Shown: positions 42,811-56,042 of the stretch, in pieces
How positions within the stretch are numbered: position 1 is the stretch's first letter
How the letters are laid out: each line of letters begins with the position of its first letter
Source of the DNA: Podaxis mareebaensis
Taxonomy: Eukaryota; Basidiomycota; Agaricomycetes; Agaricales; Agaricaceae
NCBI GenBank assembly: GCA_018524725.1
Contig: JAEUWP010000583.1
Span: 147,693-211,692, forward strand
DNA: 64,000 nt
Direction of reading: 5' to 3'
Made by a program: the position numbers and the translations under genes
Notes under the pieces: generated by a model
Databases searched by the model: none
Seen by the model: the letters and a program-made list of their open reading frames with translations, nothing else
Told to the model about the DNA's origin: nothing

Positions 42811-45800
42811 ATGTTTCCAGCTAACATCCAAAACATCGTGACACGTATGGACCAGGAGATGGTTGTATGCAGTGTCGATGATTTCTTGAATCATTATGCT
42901 CCGTTCTGTCCAAGTAATGAATCTGTCAACAACGCTCTTGCTAGTCTTCTGAACGGTACCGATACGGAGCCGCTACTGATACCTATGGAAGATTAAAGGT
43001 CAGACACCAGGCAGGGTGAAGGGCCTGGTGAGGCGTTGGCGGGGGGTGGAGGATCAAGTGAAACGCGAGAGGGAAGATTTGGTGAGTCAGGTGAGAGTGA
43101 GTTTAGGGAAACCTCTGATGGAGAAGAAAGTTCGGGAGTAACGTCCGGCGTGGAAGAAGCTTCGGACGAAGGTGATGGGGTTGGAAGATCAGAACATTTG
43201 GTCTGGAAGGGTTTTGAGCTACCCCCATCGCGTGTCTCTGCTCCCGAGAAATACCTATTTCAGCCCCTAGCTGACATATTTCGCGAGCTTGCCAAGGTCG
43301 AATGTTCTTCCAAGGGAGGAGCTCCACGCCGTCACCTGTCCGAGTACGAGGATTGTGCATCGAAGCGGGTACACTCCGAGATCGATGGCATGACGTTCCT
43401 GGTGGATGCTCGCATTACGGTTTTTCCTGCTGCAGACCTCGTGACGCTCGCGGATACGGCTGTTGTTGCAGAGTTCAAACTGTCAAAATGCTATAAAGAA
43501 GTCGAGGGTGTGAGTTCTGTATTCTACGCCCTCTGGTTGTTGAACAAGACGCCCTTCTCCCATCCAGAATCGTTTAAAGGCAGTATCGGCGGCTTCTCAG
43601 ATTATCGACGGCGATCCCCGTCAGATGTTCACATATGCCGTACGTACTGAAACAAGCAGGCTTGACCAACTCTGAACAATTCTTCAGATAACCGTCAACG
43701 ACACAATATGATGGCTCTGGTATTTCTCACGGTCCCACTTGGTAAAATCACGCGAGCTAGATTTCACCAAGGTTCGCCCTGCTCTGTTTGTTAGATATGA
43801 ACCTAACGACGCTTTGAAGAATCATAAGACGGTCATTCGCGCCTTTCTCTCTTTCCTCTTCGCAACGGAAGAGGAGCTTGGTTACGACCCCACAATCTGA
43901 CGTGTCCAATCCGAGGGCAAAACCTGCTACATCTACTCGATGGATTCGAATGGCGTTCGGCGATACTTTAGGACCATCCAGCCGTTGTTCAATCGGCGAG
44001 TCCCATGTGTCACAGGACGAAAGGCCGCGTCTGGGCGGCCATTCAAGTCGAGGGCCCAGACCGTCCAGGTCAGGTCATAGGAGAACCTGTCGCTCTCAAG
44101 GACGTCTGGCTAGATATCGGGGTGGACACAGAGCTCGCCATCCAAACAGCGATTTTCGAGTCCATTCGCAATGTCAACTTCGACCCGGCACTTGACCAAT
44201 CCAATTTCAAATATCTTCCGGACTTTATGCAGGAGTTTTATGGGAAGTGTATCAAGAACGAGGAATTCGACAAATTCTTCATGGTCATTAAGTGTGAGGC
44301 GGAGGGGCGCCTTACGAAGCCCCTATACGACGGTGCAAAGCGTGTCACTGGTCTACTGCTGAGGGAACGGAAGGACACCACGGGAAATGATCTTACCGGT
44401 AGCACTCAGACGTCTGCTGGTTATGACCTTCCATCTCTAATATGGGCCGCGCTATCAAACGGGAGTACAGGCAGAAGCGGCAGGTTAGATTTATATATGA
44501 CCGAGTCGCTGAGCCGCTCCACTTGACGAGGGACCCCGCAAGGGCTGCCAGGGCCAAAACTGACGTGTTCAGCGGTGCGTGCCACGCTTAGTACGATTTG
44601 TTGGCTTACTTTTTTCTATCCAGCCCTCGTTTTCCTTTACATTGCCAACTATACGCACAGAGGCATCACTGTTGCCAATATTCTATCTGTGGTAGAAGGC
44701 GGGGAGGTTCAAGGAGAACTGAGCGACCTGGAATATGCAAGGCCGTTTGGAAGTACCCCGGTGGGCGGTGATGTGAAGGCGGTTAGCGCTCCGCTTTGTA
44801 AAGTTAACATGGTCTCACATATGCATCAGGGAACACCATACTACATGGCGATTGAGGTACATTCTGGGCAACGCCTGCATCCCGACTTCTACGGCAAGCG
44901 TCGCATAAGCGCTGAGACTGGGAGAGTGGCGATGAGATTTGTCTCTGGCGTCAGAACCCCGGGACGAATCTACCCCTAAAAGTGCGAACAAATAAACCTG
45001 AGATTAGGACGATTATATACCAATTCACGCACGATCTGGAATCCTTGTGGTGGGTTTTGCTGTGGGACCTGACCGAAAATGTCGAATACTCCATGTCACG
45101 AGAGTGGGCAAAAAATGCATTTACTTATACTTTTTCTCCCAGTTCGTTCCGCACTAATATCTTCCAGACGTCTGTATCGGAGCTGCAAGACCACATCCAT
45201 CCCAGTCTCGCGGAATGCATCGGGCCAATTGACGAGTTCCGCATGCAACTTGTTGATGCTTACAGGGACAACCGGATATACGAAGGCAGGCCCGACCCAG
45301 CAGTTTATGCCACCCTATATCCCTCAATAATGGAATCCATCGCTCTCATTGCCCAATGCATGGAAAATGCCCAGGACGTTAGCCTTTGTCCCTCACTGCT
45401 GCATCTTTACACTGTGACTGGTAAACGCCCGCATAAGTCGAGGGACAGCTCGAAGGACGAAGCCGAATATCAACAGTCATCGGAGGGGACAGAAGAGGCA
45501 GAGAAACCGGTAGCTCTGAGGAAGAAACAAAAGAAGGTGAAGCATCAATGGACTGAGAAGAATGTACCAGGGCCGCGCGCGCGCTCAAGGACTTGCGGCT
45601 CCCCACTTGCAAATCCCTGGCTAACTTTCCTGGAGATGGTCTCACCGAGGGCGTACCGCATCCGATTCGACGCACCTGCTATGACGTATATAATCATAAT
45701 GCTTGATCGATCTTTAACGACGAACGAGGATCAGATGTACCATTGTCTAGTTACTGAGTACCGAGGCGCAGTTCCCTTTGTGATAGTTTTAGACCGGTAT

Positions 45801-45896
45801 GAAATCACGGCTCGTCAATGGATGGTTCGTATGCTCGGAAGAACCAGCGATCGAGCCTTCAAGAAAGAAGAAAGAAAAACGGAAGGGAACCTCTGA
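42811..45896 (+). pseudogene. Fungal-type protein kinase (FunK1) pseudogene
   Basis: FunK1 is a lineage-expanded kinase family of mushroom fungi. Its order is visible: acidic Ser-rich N-terminus; DARITVFPAADLVTLADT; WLWYFSRSHLVKSRELDFT; VIRAFLSFLFATEEELGYDP; RYFRTIQPLFNRRVPCVTGR; VALKDVWLDIGVD; the catalytic loop; LSDLEYARPFG; GTPYYMAIEVHSG; TIIYQFTHDLESLWWVLLW; then a charged C-terminus. Lesions: in-frame TGA at 43710-43712 (before WLWYFSRSH) and at 43898-43900 (after GYDPTI), both where Arg CGA would fit; a change of frame between about 44430 and 44470 (before REYRQKRQVRFIYDRV); a frame change before TIIYQFTHDLES (about 44900-44980); and the catalytic HRD reads HRG at 44656-44664. Even if translated, it could not be a normal kinase. 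It lies antisense to the P450 array, 82 bases from the CYP-B stop. Confidence 0.82.
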
Positions 45897-45978
45897 GACA
45901 AACATAGTCATTATCTTGGTCGCCTAGAGACGCAAATATGTTTCACTCCCATAAAGGTCTGCTAGCGGGCACTCCCAA

Positions 45979-48141
45979 TCAGGCGGAACACCTTTTCCTG
46001 AACGCCACCTTCGCCTTTGGGTTTGGAATAATCGAAGCTTCAAAGTAGGTATTCGGAGGACGTTCCATGGATCCGTTCTCTAGCCGAATATCATAGGTCA
46101 GGAGAATATGGGCGAACATGGCTTTGATTTCGTTAACCGCGAAAAAACGCCCAGGACTGCAGGAACAGTTACATTTTCAGTCAGTTCAATGTAGAACTGC
46201 CAAAAGATCAAACATACCATGCATGGCGACCATGCCCGAAGACAATCTGATCGAAATTGAGCGAAACCATTTGATGCTTGATACTGTCCAACTCTCCATC
46301 TCCCTCACGCATCTCCGAGAACCTGAAGCCTTTGAAAGTCTGTGCATCTGGGAAAAAGTCCTGATAAGCCGTCCAAAATGGTCAGCATCTGGGTAGAAAG
46401 AAGTCTACGACATGGACGGACCTCATCTTTATGCATCGAGTCACTGGCAATCGCGACATAGCTATCGGCTGGGAGGAGGGTCCCATCAGAGAGGGTCCAA
46501 TCCTTAAGGGTTTTCCTCGTCATGTTCGCTGTCATCAACCTCAGTGACGAGAGAGGCAGGAGAGATGGGCTTAAGGAAAACTCACTGCTCCCCAAGCTAT
46601 TGAGCCGCTGGGATTCCTTCAGGAAGCTATCAATCTTGCGCATCCTCTGCATGGCGGCTTTGGTCCATCCGTGCGCTTCAATCACGGCCTCTGCTTCGTC
46701 ACGCATTTCTTTTACGTATTCCGGGTGGACAGCCAGATCGTATACCCCTTGTGTAATCGACTAATTCAACGTTATATCTCAGAAATGGTTAGATACCGGA
46801 TGGGGCTAGCACAAACCATGGTGCTTGTATGAATGGCTGCGAAGTTGATGGCGAGGATCCGCAGAGCCAGATCGCGGGGATCACGGTGATAGTCTTGCGT
46901 CGATGTTTCAATCAACCAAGTTATGAGATCGTTCTGCCGCCTATCGTCGGTACGAAGTCCTGCAGTCATCGAGCCGACTTACTGGCACCTCGCCCCGTTC
47001 GGACTCCGGCTGTTCCAGTTGAGCAAGCCGGGCTTCAAGAATAGGTCTCATATAATGAAGCGCCTTTTTAACGCTTTTTCGCGTAGTGATCAGATACCGG
47101 CCAACGAACCTATGTTTTAGAACTAAGAGCCCGAAGATCCAAGACGAGAGGTGAGGGAGACTCACGGTCTGAGGAAGTTTGGGAAACAGTTAATAATTCT
47201 ACCGCTGACAACAAGATCGACAGTGAATGTTTCATTGAGCGAGCGATACCCGGGTTCGCGGCCTAAAAACAAGGGCAACTTAGACGGAATCAAGATGCGT
47301 CAACGAGATACTTACAGAGAGGGAGTCCAACGAAATATCTGTTGCTAGCACGACAAACGATATGCATCAGTGTCTCATACGCCGGCACCACAGTCCAATC
47401 TTATGGTCGTCGAAGTTAATAAGGTCTTTCGTAGGTTAGATTGACACCGACCTTTGGTGGGAGGGATATAATCATTGAATGCCTCAACGATTTCATCTGC
47501 GATATCGTCAAACCTGGAGACGAGGTTCCGCGTAATTGGAGAGCGAACTGTCGTTATATGGAACGGGTCGTCAAAGAATTTTCCTCCGAAAGTATATTCA
47601 GAGTGAATGGTCTGCACATCATGTTTAGTTCATCATGAAAGTCGATGGAGCTTGGGAATAGTGTATTATTTACCTCTTCGGTGGCCGCAATGAATGAAAG
47701 TACATCATCCGGGGCTTTGCGAATGTCGTCGACATGTTGCTTCCCATTGAGAATAACAACCCATCTCGATAGTGTTGCAACTTTGAACGCTCGACCAGGG
47801 TACTATCATCAAAGAAAAGCATAACTAAATCAAACCAGTAAGGGGAGGATCGACTCACGCGATCGTAACCTTCTTGGATTAGCTCCCCAGCGTTCCGTAT
47901 CCACTGAATTGCCGTAATATAAGAGGTTAGAATACCTGAGTGGCCAACTGTGGGGATAGCATTCAACTTTGAAGAGAGGTGGAATTAATAGTGAAATGTG
48001 GCTAAACAATTGAAATGTGCGCACCGGTGACCTTTTTGCTTCAATGTATTTGAGGGCGGAATAAGCAGCAAGGAATATGCCCAAAAGTCGAACGGCGGCT
48101 GAGGTGAGGTCCAGGTCTTGAATCAACGACGACATTACCAT
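45979..48141 (-). CDS. Cytochrome P450, tandem array copy B
   Basis: Twelve-exon paralogue of copy A without visible lesions. The start is ATG at 48141 (MVMSSLIQDLDL) or 48135. Seen: anchor AVRLLGIFLAAYSALKYIEA, LNAIPTVGHSGILTSYITAI, GRAFKVATLSRWVVILNGKQ, DWTVVPAYETLMHIVCRASN, FVGRYLITTRKSVKKALHYM, LITWLIETSTQDYH, INFAAIHTSTM (I-helix), SFLKESQRLNSLGS (ExxR), DWTLSDGTLLPADSYVAI, TFKGFRFSEMREGD, FGHGRHACPGRFFAVNEIKA, ending RKRCSA at 45979. Cys and Glu/Arg motifs are intact and product length is about 520. The Cys codon is split TG|T by the last intron, as in every copy. Confidence 0.88.
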
Positions 48142-48589
48142 TGTCCAGCGAAAGGGCTACGAGCCCAAGCTGGGAACCATTGGGAATATAACAAACGACA
48201 CGGGCCGAATGACAAAATCCAGCAAGACTAATACTCTTGGAGAGATCCCGGAAGCCTGCGATATTTGTATAAGTGTTCCAACACTGATGCAGCCGAGTGC
48301 TTCCGAGATCTACAGGGCTTGGAATTCTTCGCAAACTGTACTTGAGACAACCTTCTCAGCTTGACCTCTGTAGATATATTGTTGGTGGCGCGAGTTTCTT
48401 AGCAGCAGACGAGGTATAGCCCATGCACGCCAGTTTGCTCAAGAATTAGTGCACGATTTCGAATCCTCCGGGGTTTCTCACTGAGGCGTGCATGAGTACA
48501 CAGGGGCTTCGCCATCATAAGAGCGTCTGGCTAGTCACCTGACTTGGACGTTATTAAATCTGGCCAAGCCCCCTTATTTAGTTAGACAA
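48142..48589. other. Upstream region of CYP-B
   Basis: Probable promoter of copy B, with ATATAA-type sequence on the minus strand near 48183. No coding motif was seen. Confidence 0.4.
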
Positions 48590-48790
48590 CCTGGGACGAA
48601 CGAACGGCAGGCAGCCGGCACCTCACCTTCATAATGGTGCTCTTTGAGGTGTCCATCAATAGAGAAACTCGTTTTGCTTCCGACGCCGACCACGGTTGAC
48701 TCGGGTGGAGAGAAATCGTTCGGCAGCATTGTGTCTCGGCGAGTCTAAGACCTTGAGAAATCCAGGTGTGGGCGAACAATTCGTAGGCTA
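48590..48790 (-). pseudogene. P450 relic between copies B and C
   Basis: The minus strand reads FAHTWISQGLRLAETQ, corresponding to FPDARTFKGFRFAEMR of the intact copies. The DNA (tctcggcga, then gtctaagaccttgagaaat on the plus strand) aligns with copy A over about 45 bases. A weaker match to the KHQMVSL codons follows near 48650. No other exon could be placed, so only a scrap of exon 11 remains. Confidence 0.5.
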
Positions 48791-49369
48791 TGAGCCACAC
48801 AAGGTCATGCGCCAATCATTGCAAAGTCGAAGCAATGTCAGATTTTAGTCTTGCTGGGAAATTTGGCTTCAAGCGGAGTAGGCCATAAAGAGCACGTAAG
48901 CACGCGTACTAACGACCATCCCGTCCGATCCGATTTGACCACAGGCTCTGTGGGTATGGGAGGAGAGGATCCAGTAAAGAAGGGTTCTAGTGGGAATTGC
49001 TTGGCGACCGTTGGTGAACATGTAAGGACTCGATATTGAACGGCATTCTCAGTGAGCGGGTATGTTCCATAGCCACCTTGGCTCGGTTTTGATTTCCAAA
49101 TGGTACATATTCTTAAGGCAGGCCGAGTATTGTGTTCGACGTTTCTGTGCCAACACTAACGGCAGATGATCAATCATTAAGTGATGCACAGCCACACGGA
49201 TTAGTTAAGGGTAGCCCGAACTTAAGAAAGAGGAGACAGGTGGTGGCATTCAATTACGGGGGCATCCACAATAATGTACATCACAACGGGACAAGGTTTT
49301 CTGGACGAAGACCAAGCCAAACATTTTCATACATATTGGATTCTTACAACACCACCCAAGTCCCCCAGA
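48791..49369. other. Gap between P450 relic and copy C
   Basis: No recognisable coding sequence. It may include decayed upstream exons of the relic, but these do not align by eye. Confidence 0.35.
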
Positions 49370-51526
49370 TCAGTCGACTCTCCTCTTCCTGAACATCACC
49401 TTCGCCTTCTGGTTAGGTATCACACTTGACTCAATGTAGAGATTTGGGGGGCGCTCCATAGATCCATTCTCCAACTGAACGTCGTAGTTCAAGAGAATAT
49501 GGGCAAGCAAGGCCTTCACCTCGTTAACAGCGAGGAACCGTCCCGGGCTGAACACAGGCAATGAGTAACTGAGGTGATAGAGACAGTCGAACACAGTACC
49601 AGGCATGCCGACCATGGCCAAACACAATATAGTCAGTTTCCAAGGACACCATCTGATGCTTGATGCTGTCCAACTTGCCATCTCCATCTCGCATCTCCGC
49701 AAACCTAAAACCTCTGAATGTGCGCGCATCCGCGTACGTTGCCTAGTCGCAAGGGAAGTAGACTTGAGCTGTGGTTAAGTAGCAAGACCGAGCAAGAACG
49801 AACGTTTGCCTTATTCATGGCATCAGCAGCAACCCCAACGAAGGTCCCAGCCGGAAGGAGCGTGCCGTCAGACAAAGTCCAATCCTTGAGCACCTTCCGG
49901 ATCATGATAACTAGCACAGGCAGCTAAGGGTCAGGGGTACAGCACTATCCAACAAAGAAAACTTACGGCTCCCAACGGTGTTCAAGCGCAAAGACTCCTT
50001 CATGAAGCTGTCGACCTTCCGCATGTTCTGCACAGCAGCCTTACTCCACCCATAATCCGCGATTGCAGCTTCTGCTTCTTCCCGCATCTCCTTCACGTAC
50101 TCCGGATGAATTGCTAAGTCATAGACCACCTGTGTGAGAGACTGTTGCCGGTTCTCAGATAACAAGTTGGCGAATCAAGGAGCAGCGCGAACCATTGTAG
50201 TGGTATGAATAGCAGCGAAATTGAGGAGCAAGATCCGCGCAACTACATCCTGAACGGTGCGATGATAGTCCTCCGTGGCGCTATCCAGTAACCAGGAGAT
50301 GAGATCGTTCTAGTACTACCTTCAGCACGAACTGTCCTGTATTACTCACAAGAGCTTACCGGTCGATTGGGGTCGTCGCGGCCATATTGTTCATATCGGG
50401 CAATTCGTTCCTCGATAATGGGGCCAAGATATTGCAAAGCCTGTTTAGTCCGTTTTGGCACGGTTGTCATATATCTGCCCACTAAACTATACGGGCAAAT
50501 GTCAAGCCTCCTGAATGTTCTCCAGAGCCGAAACCGAGGTACAGAGACTCACGGTTTGAGAAATTCGGGGAAGCAGTTGATAAATTTGGCCCCAAGTGTG
50601 ACATCGAACGTGAACTCCTCTTGGAGGGCGCGGTAGCCGGGATCGCGGCCTGGAAAAACAATCCATGATGAGGCTGGCGAGTTGGAGGGATATGAGACAG
50701 TGCTCACATAAAGGAAGTCCGATGAAGAATCTATTGATAGTACGACAGATAATATGCATATGTGTTTCATATGCGGGAACGGTCACCCAATCTGTTGAAG
50801 TCAAGGGACTGTCGAAAGGGACCATATTCGAGCAGGCGAACCTTCTGAAAGGGGAATGTACTCCTTGAATGATTCAACGATCTCATCTCTAATATCCTCA
50901 AATTTGCCTGTGATATTCCGAGTGACTCCAGAGCGAACAGTTATTTCATGATGGGGATGGACGTCGACTGGTCCGAAGGTGTATTTAGTCTGTTGTGTCT
51001 AAGTACCGTGGAATTCCGTTCAGCATTCCTGACAAGGAAGCGAGTGGCATGATCTCACCTCTGCAATAGCTCCTGCGAGGGATAAAACCTCGTCTGGTGC
51101 TCTTCGTATATCGTCTACGTATTGCTTCCCACTAAGTACCACCACCCATTTGGATATTGCAGCGACTTTGAACGGTGTATTCGGGTACTACATCCCAACA
51201 ATGAATTGGCTTGAACGTCAGTATGGAAGTCAGCGGGTTTAAGGACTCACTTTATCATACCCCTCTTGAAGCAATTTCGCTCCATTAACCATCCATCTGA
51301 CGGCCGTAATGTAAGAAGTCAGAACACCTGAATGGCCGACCGTAGGTATGGCATTCAACTACAAGGCAAGGGATAGTTAGACAACTATCGTAATGTCCAC
51401 AAGCGCGCATACCGGTGACCTCTTGGCTTCGAGGTACTTCACGGCTCCATAGGTGATTCCAAGAATGCCCAAAAGTTGGGCAATGCCAAAGGAAAGGTCG
51501 AAGCCAGGGATCGAGACGGATGACAT
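49370..51526 (-). CDS. Cytochrome P450, tandem array copy C
   Basis: Same 12-exon layout, no lesion found. The start at 51526 (MSSVSIPGFDLSFGIAQLLG) was preferred to an in-frame Met at 51718 because it places the membrane anchor near the N-terminus as in the other copies. Further blocks: TPFKVAAISKWVVVLSGKQY, DWVTVPAYETHMHIICRTIN, GYRALQEEFTFDVTLGAKFI, VPKRTKQALQYLGPIIEERI, LISWLLDSATEDYHR, SFMKESLRLNTVGS (ExxR = ESLR), DWTLSDGTLLPAGTFVGVAA, FGHGRHACPGRFLAVNEVKA and the end RKRRVD at 49370. Confidence 0.88.
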
Positions 51527-52062
51527 CGTAGCAGGTTTTGGAGTGAGAATAAGACAAGTCGTCCCCCCACCGCGGCTGCTTGCCAAGAAGCCTTCGAGGT
51601 GGTCCGGTGTGACAAATTCCACTAAAGTAATTGAGGAGGGGTGATCCATTTCCGGAAACTGCACATCCGCGATGCGCTGGCGGCCGCCGAGATCACATAA
51701 GATCGCATAACAACGCACAACCCGTTGATGGATCCCTCTTCCACGGTGAGAAGAGCTGGGTTATTTTCGAGACCGTCGCTAAGGGAAGCGAGCGCGCGTA
51801 GGAGCTTTGTGCGGCCGCCACAGGTAACGACTACAACTAGTGCTGATCATAAAGGCTGATGCGGGTAGAAATACCCATTGATTTGTGTCCCTGACAGCTC
51901 CGAGATCCTCACTGTACGTGCTACGGACGCGGAACAAATGTATTATAGAATTAGATCAAGTACAGCCGACAATAAGTTCATCGCCCGCGTGACTGCTCAA
52001 ACGTTCGTACATAAACGCTCACAATGAAAGTGGGGCATATATCCAGAAAGAAAACATCCGAA
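51527..52062. other. Spacer between P450 copies C and D
   Basis: Contains the copy C promoter and copy D 3' end. Nothing else was seen. Confidence 0.4.
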
Positions 52063-54227
52063 TTAAGCACTGCTTCTCTTCCTGAAGTACACCTTTGCCT
52101 CCTGGTTAGGGACAGCTGACGTCTCAAAATAGATATTTGGTGGGCGTTCCAGGGTCCCATTCTCGAGCTGGACATCATAATTGACTAGGATATGCGCAAA
52201 TATTGACTTCATCCCATTGGCAGCGAAGAATCGTCCGGGGCTTAGAACGGACAACAGTAAGATGGATGTCATTTCCTTAACTTAGACTAATCACGCACCA
52301 AGCATGTCGACCATGGCCAAAAATAATGTGATCGTTGTGTAAACAGACGTACTGGTGTTTGATGGGATCCCATTCATCATCTCCGTCACGCATTTCCGCG
52401 AACCTAAAACCTTTGAATGTTTCTGCATCTTGGAATAGAGCCTGTACAGAGGTGTCAGACATAAGCTACGCTTCGCTTCGAGAAGGATGGCGGTAAAACG
52501 GACTTCTGATTTGCTCATCGCGTCGGCGGCAATTCCAATGTAAGTACCAGCTGGCAGCGTGGTGCCATCGGAAAGGGTCCAATCTTTCAGTGTCTTGCGT
52601 GTCATAACCCCTATCGCAACAGTGAGCGGCATTGATAGGAACTAGGAAGGAGGAACTCACAGCTTGTGCCGCCGTTCAATCGGTGAGATTCTTTCAGAAA
52701 ACTATCAACCTTGCGCAATTTTTGTATAGCGAGCCTGGTCCACCCATTTTCCGCAATCACGTTCTCCACTTCCTCGCGCAACTCCTTCACATATTCAGGA
52801 CGAACGGCTAAATCATAAATCGCCTGCGTAAGTGCCTATCGGAATCGTCAGGCTCGAGGGATACAGTATAAAATAGGAACATGAACAAACCATCGTAGTC
52901 GTATGGATAGCTGTGAAATTGACCACCATAATCCGCATAGCCATATCCCGCACAGTAAGATGATAGTCATGTGTGGCAGTTTCAGTCAACCAACGGATGA
53001 CGTCGTTCTATCTCTCATCAGATTCAAATCCGAGCCTCATCACTATTAAGAACTCACTGGCTGGTCATCAGGGTTGACTTTGTACCGCGCGAGCCTCTCT
53101 TCAACAAGGGGGGTGAGGTGACGACAACCCTGTTCGAGTCGTTTCGCTACTCTTTTCAAACACCTGCCCACGACACTGCAAGATATTTACATCAAACAGG
53201 GGAAGGGGAAGAAAGTGAAATCCAATCCTTACGGTTTGAGCAGAGAAGGGAAGAGATTGATAATTCTAGAGCTCGTAGTCACGTCGATTGTGAGTTGTTC
53301 GACGGCTGTAAGGTATCCAACTTCACGGCCTGAGGAAATTTTAAGCACTAATAATTACCCAACAACAAGACACTTACACAAGGGCACTCCTACAAGGAAT
53401 CTGTTGGTGGAGCGGCAGATGATACGCAAGAACGTTGCGTAACCGGGAACGGATACCCAGTCTATTTATATCATCAATGCAAAGGAAACTGGGCTACACA
53501 AAGCAGCGCTACTGACCTTCGCATAAGGGGATATAATCCTTGAAGCATTCAATGATTTCGTCTCTAATATCATCATATCCGGCCATTATGTTGCGGGTGA
53601 CCTGGTTGCGAATTGCTGTTACATGGTGAGGATGAGTGTCTAAGCCAGGTCCGAAGGTAAATTCAGCTTGGGTTTGCTACACGACATGCTTAATGACGAT
53701 TGCTGATCACAAGAATGACCACTCACCTCCGCAATGGCTTCGTCGAAGGACAGGATATCTTCTGGGGCCCTTCGCACGTCTTCAACAAGCTGGGGTCCAT
53801 TGAGAACGACCACCCATTTCGATATTGAGGCGACTCTGAAAGGTCTACCAGGATACTGCCGACAGGCAACGAGGAAGCGGGTGAGAAACGGCCGCATATT
53901 TATACGTAATGATTTCAGCCTACTTTATCGCAGCCTTCCTTGACCAAATCTTTGCCCTTGGTCATCCATTGTATCGCTGTAATGTAGGAGGTCAGAACGC
54001 CCGAGTAACCGATGGTGGGAAGAGCGTTCAACTGCGCAATGGTATGAGGGACATGCCATTAGTTGCCACAGAAATCTTCCAAATTCGCAGGATATACCCA
54101 CTGGTGATCTCTTCGCCTGGATATACTTTAACACTGCGTACGCGATGGTGGTGATACCGAGAAGACGAACGGCGACGGAGGAAAGGTCACCGAAAGGGCT
54201 GGGAGTGTAAGTTGATAACAGTTCCAT
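52063..54227 (-). CDS. Cytochrome P450, tandem array copy D
   Basis: Intact 12-exon member. The start at 54227 gives MELLSTYTPSPFGDLSSVAV followed by the anchor RLLGITTIAYAVLKYI. Blocks: LNALPTIGYSGVLTSYITAI, RPFRVASISKWVVVLNGPQL, DWVSVPGYATFLRIICRSTN, GYLTAVEQLTIDVTTSSRII, VGRCLKRVAKRLEQGCRHL, VIRWLTETATHDYH, SFLKESHRLNGG (ExxR = ESHR), DWTLSDGTTLPAGTYIGIAA, FGHGRHACPGRFFAANGMKS, ending RKRSSA. It is more divergent than B, C and F in the middle exons (a cysteine-containing GRCLKRV instead of GRYLTTV), so substrate range may differ. Confidence 0.88.
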
Positions 54228-55057
54228 CAGGGGGGCTGCAGTGGGGTATGTGTGTCTTGGAACGACACTGCCCAAGCACCCCAATAAGGGCCCGTTAAAA
54301 GGGTCCCAAGACTTTCCAAACAAGAGGAGATTACAGCCTCATACCAGCACATCCCAATTCAGGTAGTGGCTTGACAGCACGTCCCTGAGCTAATGTGGGT
54401 GCCCGGCAACCATACAATCGCCACCACTACCATCCACGGCGAGCTGACTGCAATGAATCCGGATTCCGCAATGATTTTGCGCAAGCTGTACTTGCACCAT
54501 CAGTATCGAACATACAACAGTGTTCTGAGAGCAAATACTCGGTACCGAGGTTTTAGGGCATTTTCTTCAAGGCAAAACTGCTAATAAGTGTGGCCAATCG
54601 CCAGTTTGCATCTGACTTTGGGTGCAATACCTTGGCTGGCCTGCACTTCCGGGGTTACTGAAGTCAATCCCATAAGTACAAGCTGTAGAACCATAACCAG
54701 TTCCAGATCATGCGATGGAGCACGTGCTCTCTACCGTTCTAAATATGTACATAAAGTTTGATAACGAAGCCCACGGCAACCAATTGCTCCTCGGGTTCGT
54801 TGGGCAAAATCCAATCCTGCTATGGCTTAAGCCAGGTACCTGCGCTCCTGCGATGGAGGATTATTTACAAGGGTTCTACATTTCTCTTTATCTCTTCGAG
54901 TTTTTGGGAAAAGTTCGCGTCATTCGGTAAGGGCGACAAAATCGAGAGTAAAGTCGTCAGCCTCACTGCCTCCTTGTAGCAACCTGCTTTGCTCTACAAA
55001 CGTGGTACAAACAAATATGTCCATAAATGCATCACTGCGCTCTACCAGTGCACGAAA
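54228..55057. other. Spacer upstream of copy D
   Basis: Copy D promoter region. No recognisable coding segment. Confidence 0.4.
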
Positions 55058-56042
55058 CTAAGCAGCATTCCTTTTCTCGAACATTAGTTTTGCTTCCTGA
55101 TCAGAGGTGGTTGTTGCTTCGAAGGAGCTCCGAGTCGGGCCGCCGTTCCATGGACTCATTTTCAACTTATTGAGTGTCGTAATTGAATACTCTGGCTTGA
55201 TGACCTCCACGGCAAGGTATTGTATCGACATGAGAAATGGACCAGAACTGCGGTTTGGCGGCCACCGCCACGGCAAATTGCTGTTCTTTCCAAACGCAGT
55301 AGCTGGGATCGTTGTCTAAGTAGTCGGTAGGGTTTACGATATGACCCAGAGCTTCAAGGATAGAAACTCGCACTTTGGGGAGAGGGATAAGGGAGCTATT
55401 GGTAGACCAATGGCTGGTACGCAAAGGCGTCCCACATGCCAGAACTACCACCTAGCCTAGTTCGATCATACTAAAGAGAATTTATCTGCCGACTGGAATA
55501 GCACATACTTTCATTGAAGTGGATGTGATCCCTGAGTAATGCGACAAGTTTCATCTCTGATTTGAACCTACTACTCGGGTTGCGGGTTACTAGAAAGCGG
55601 ATAGTTCCCGTATGATGAGCTCAGGACCAAAAACACAATCCATCTGTGCTACTTGGGCACCATTCTTAACGATTTGTTTGGTTGGCAATCTGAGGAGTTT
55701 GGCACAGTGCGCAGATGTATGGGGGGTCCAACTCACTTCTCTATATCCTCTCGCGAAACAAAGCGGAATGGTAACAGGTATTCACCTCTGGAATGATGAT
55801 TAATCAGTCCTTAGCCACAGGAGCGAAAGTTGGTACTGGTGGTCCTTTCACCTGGGAAAATTCCAAAGAAACGCAAGCGACGATGGAAAGTTCAGGAGAT
55901 GAATGATACCGGTGGAGGAAAGCTCCTCAAGAGTGTCTATCCATTATGAAGTAATGGCTTCGCCGTGGGCGATGGACCGAGAGGTTAACCCGATAACACG
56001 GCGGCCAATGACCCTAATGAAGACCATCAGAAGTTCCTGCAT
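55058..56042 (-). pseudogene. P450 relic between copies D and E
   Basis: The last exon is clear but scrambled by frame changes. On the minus strand LAVEVIK, then ARVFNYDTQ, then a TAA, then VENESMERRPDSE, then FEATTTSDQEAKLMFEKRNA in another frame before TAG at 55058. Together these match the order of AVNEIK, AHILLNYDVQ, LENGSMERPPN and ETSAVPNQEAKVYFRKRSSA in intact copies, closest to copy D at the very end. A weaker match to exon 5 (ELLMVFIRVIGRRVIGLTS against TLMHIVCRASNRYFVGLPL) lies at 56042-55977. No heme loop was found. Confidence 0.65.

Noticed and set aside
55377..55451. Minus-strand LPKVRVSILEALG stretch as part of another P450 family
   Set aside because: The match is short and generic. 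Only the C-terminal exon fragment at 55058-55235 aligns convincingly with the array.
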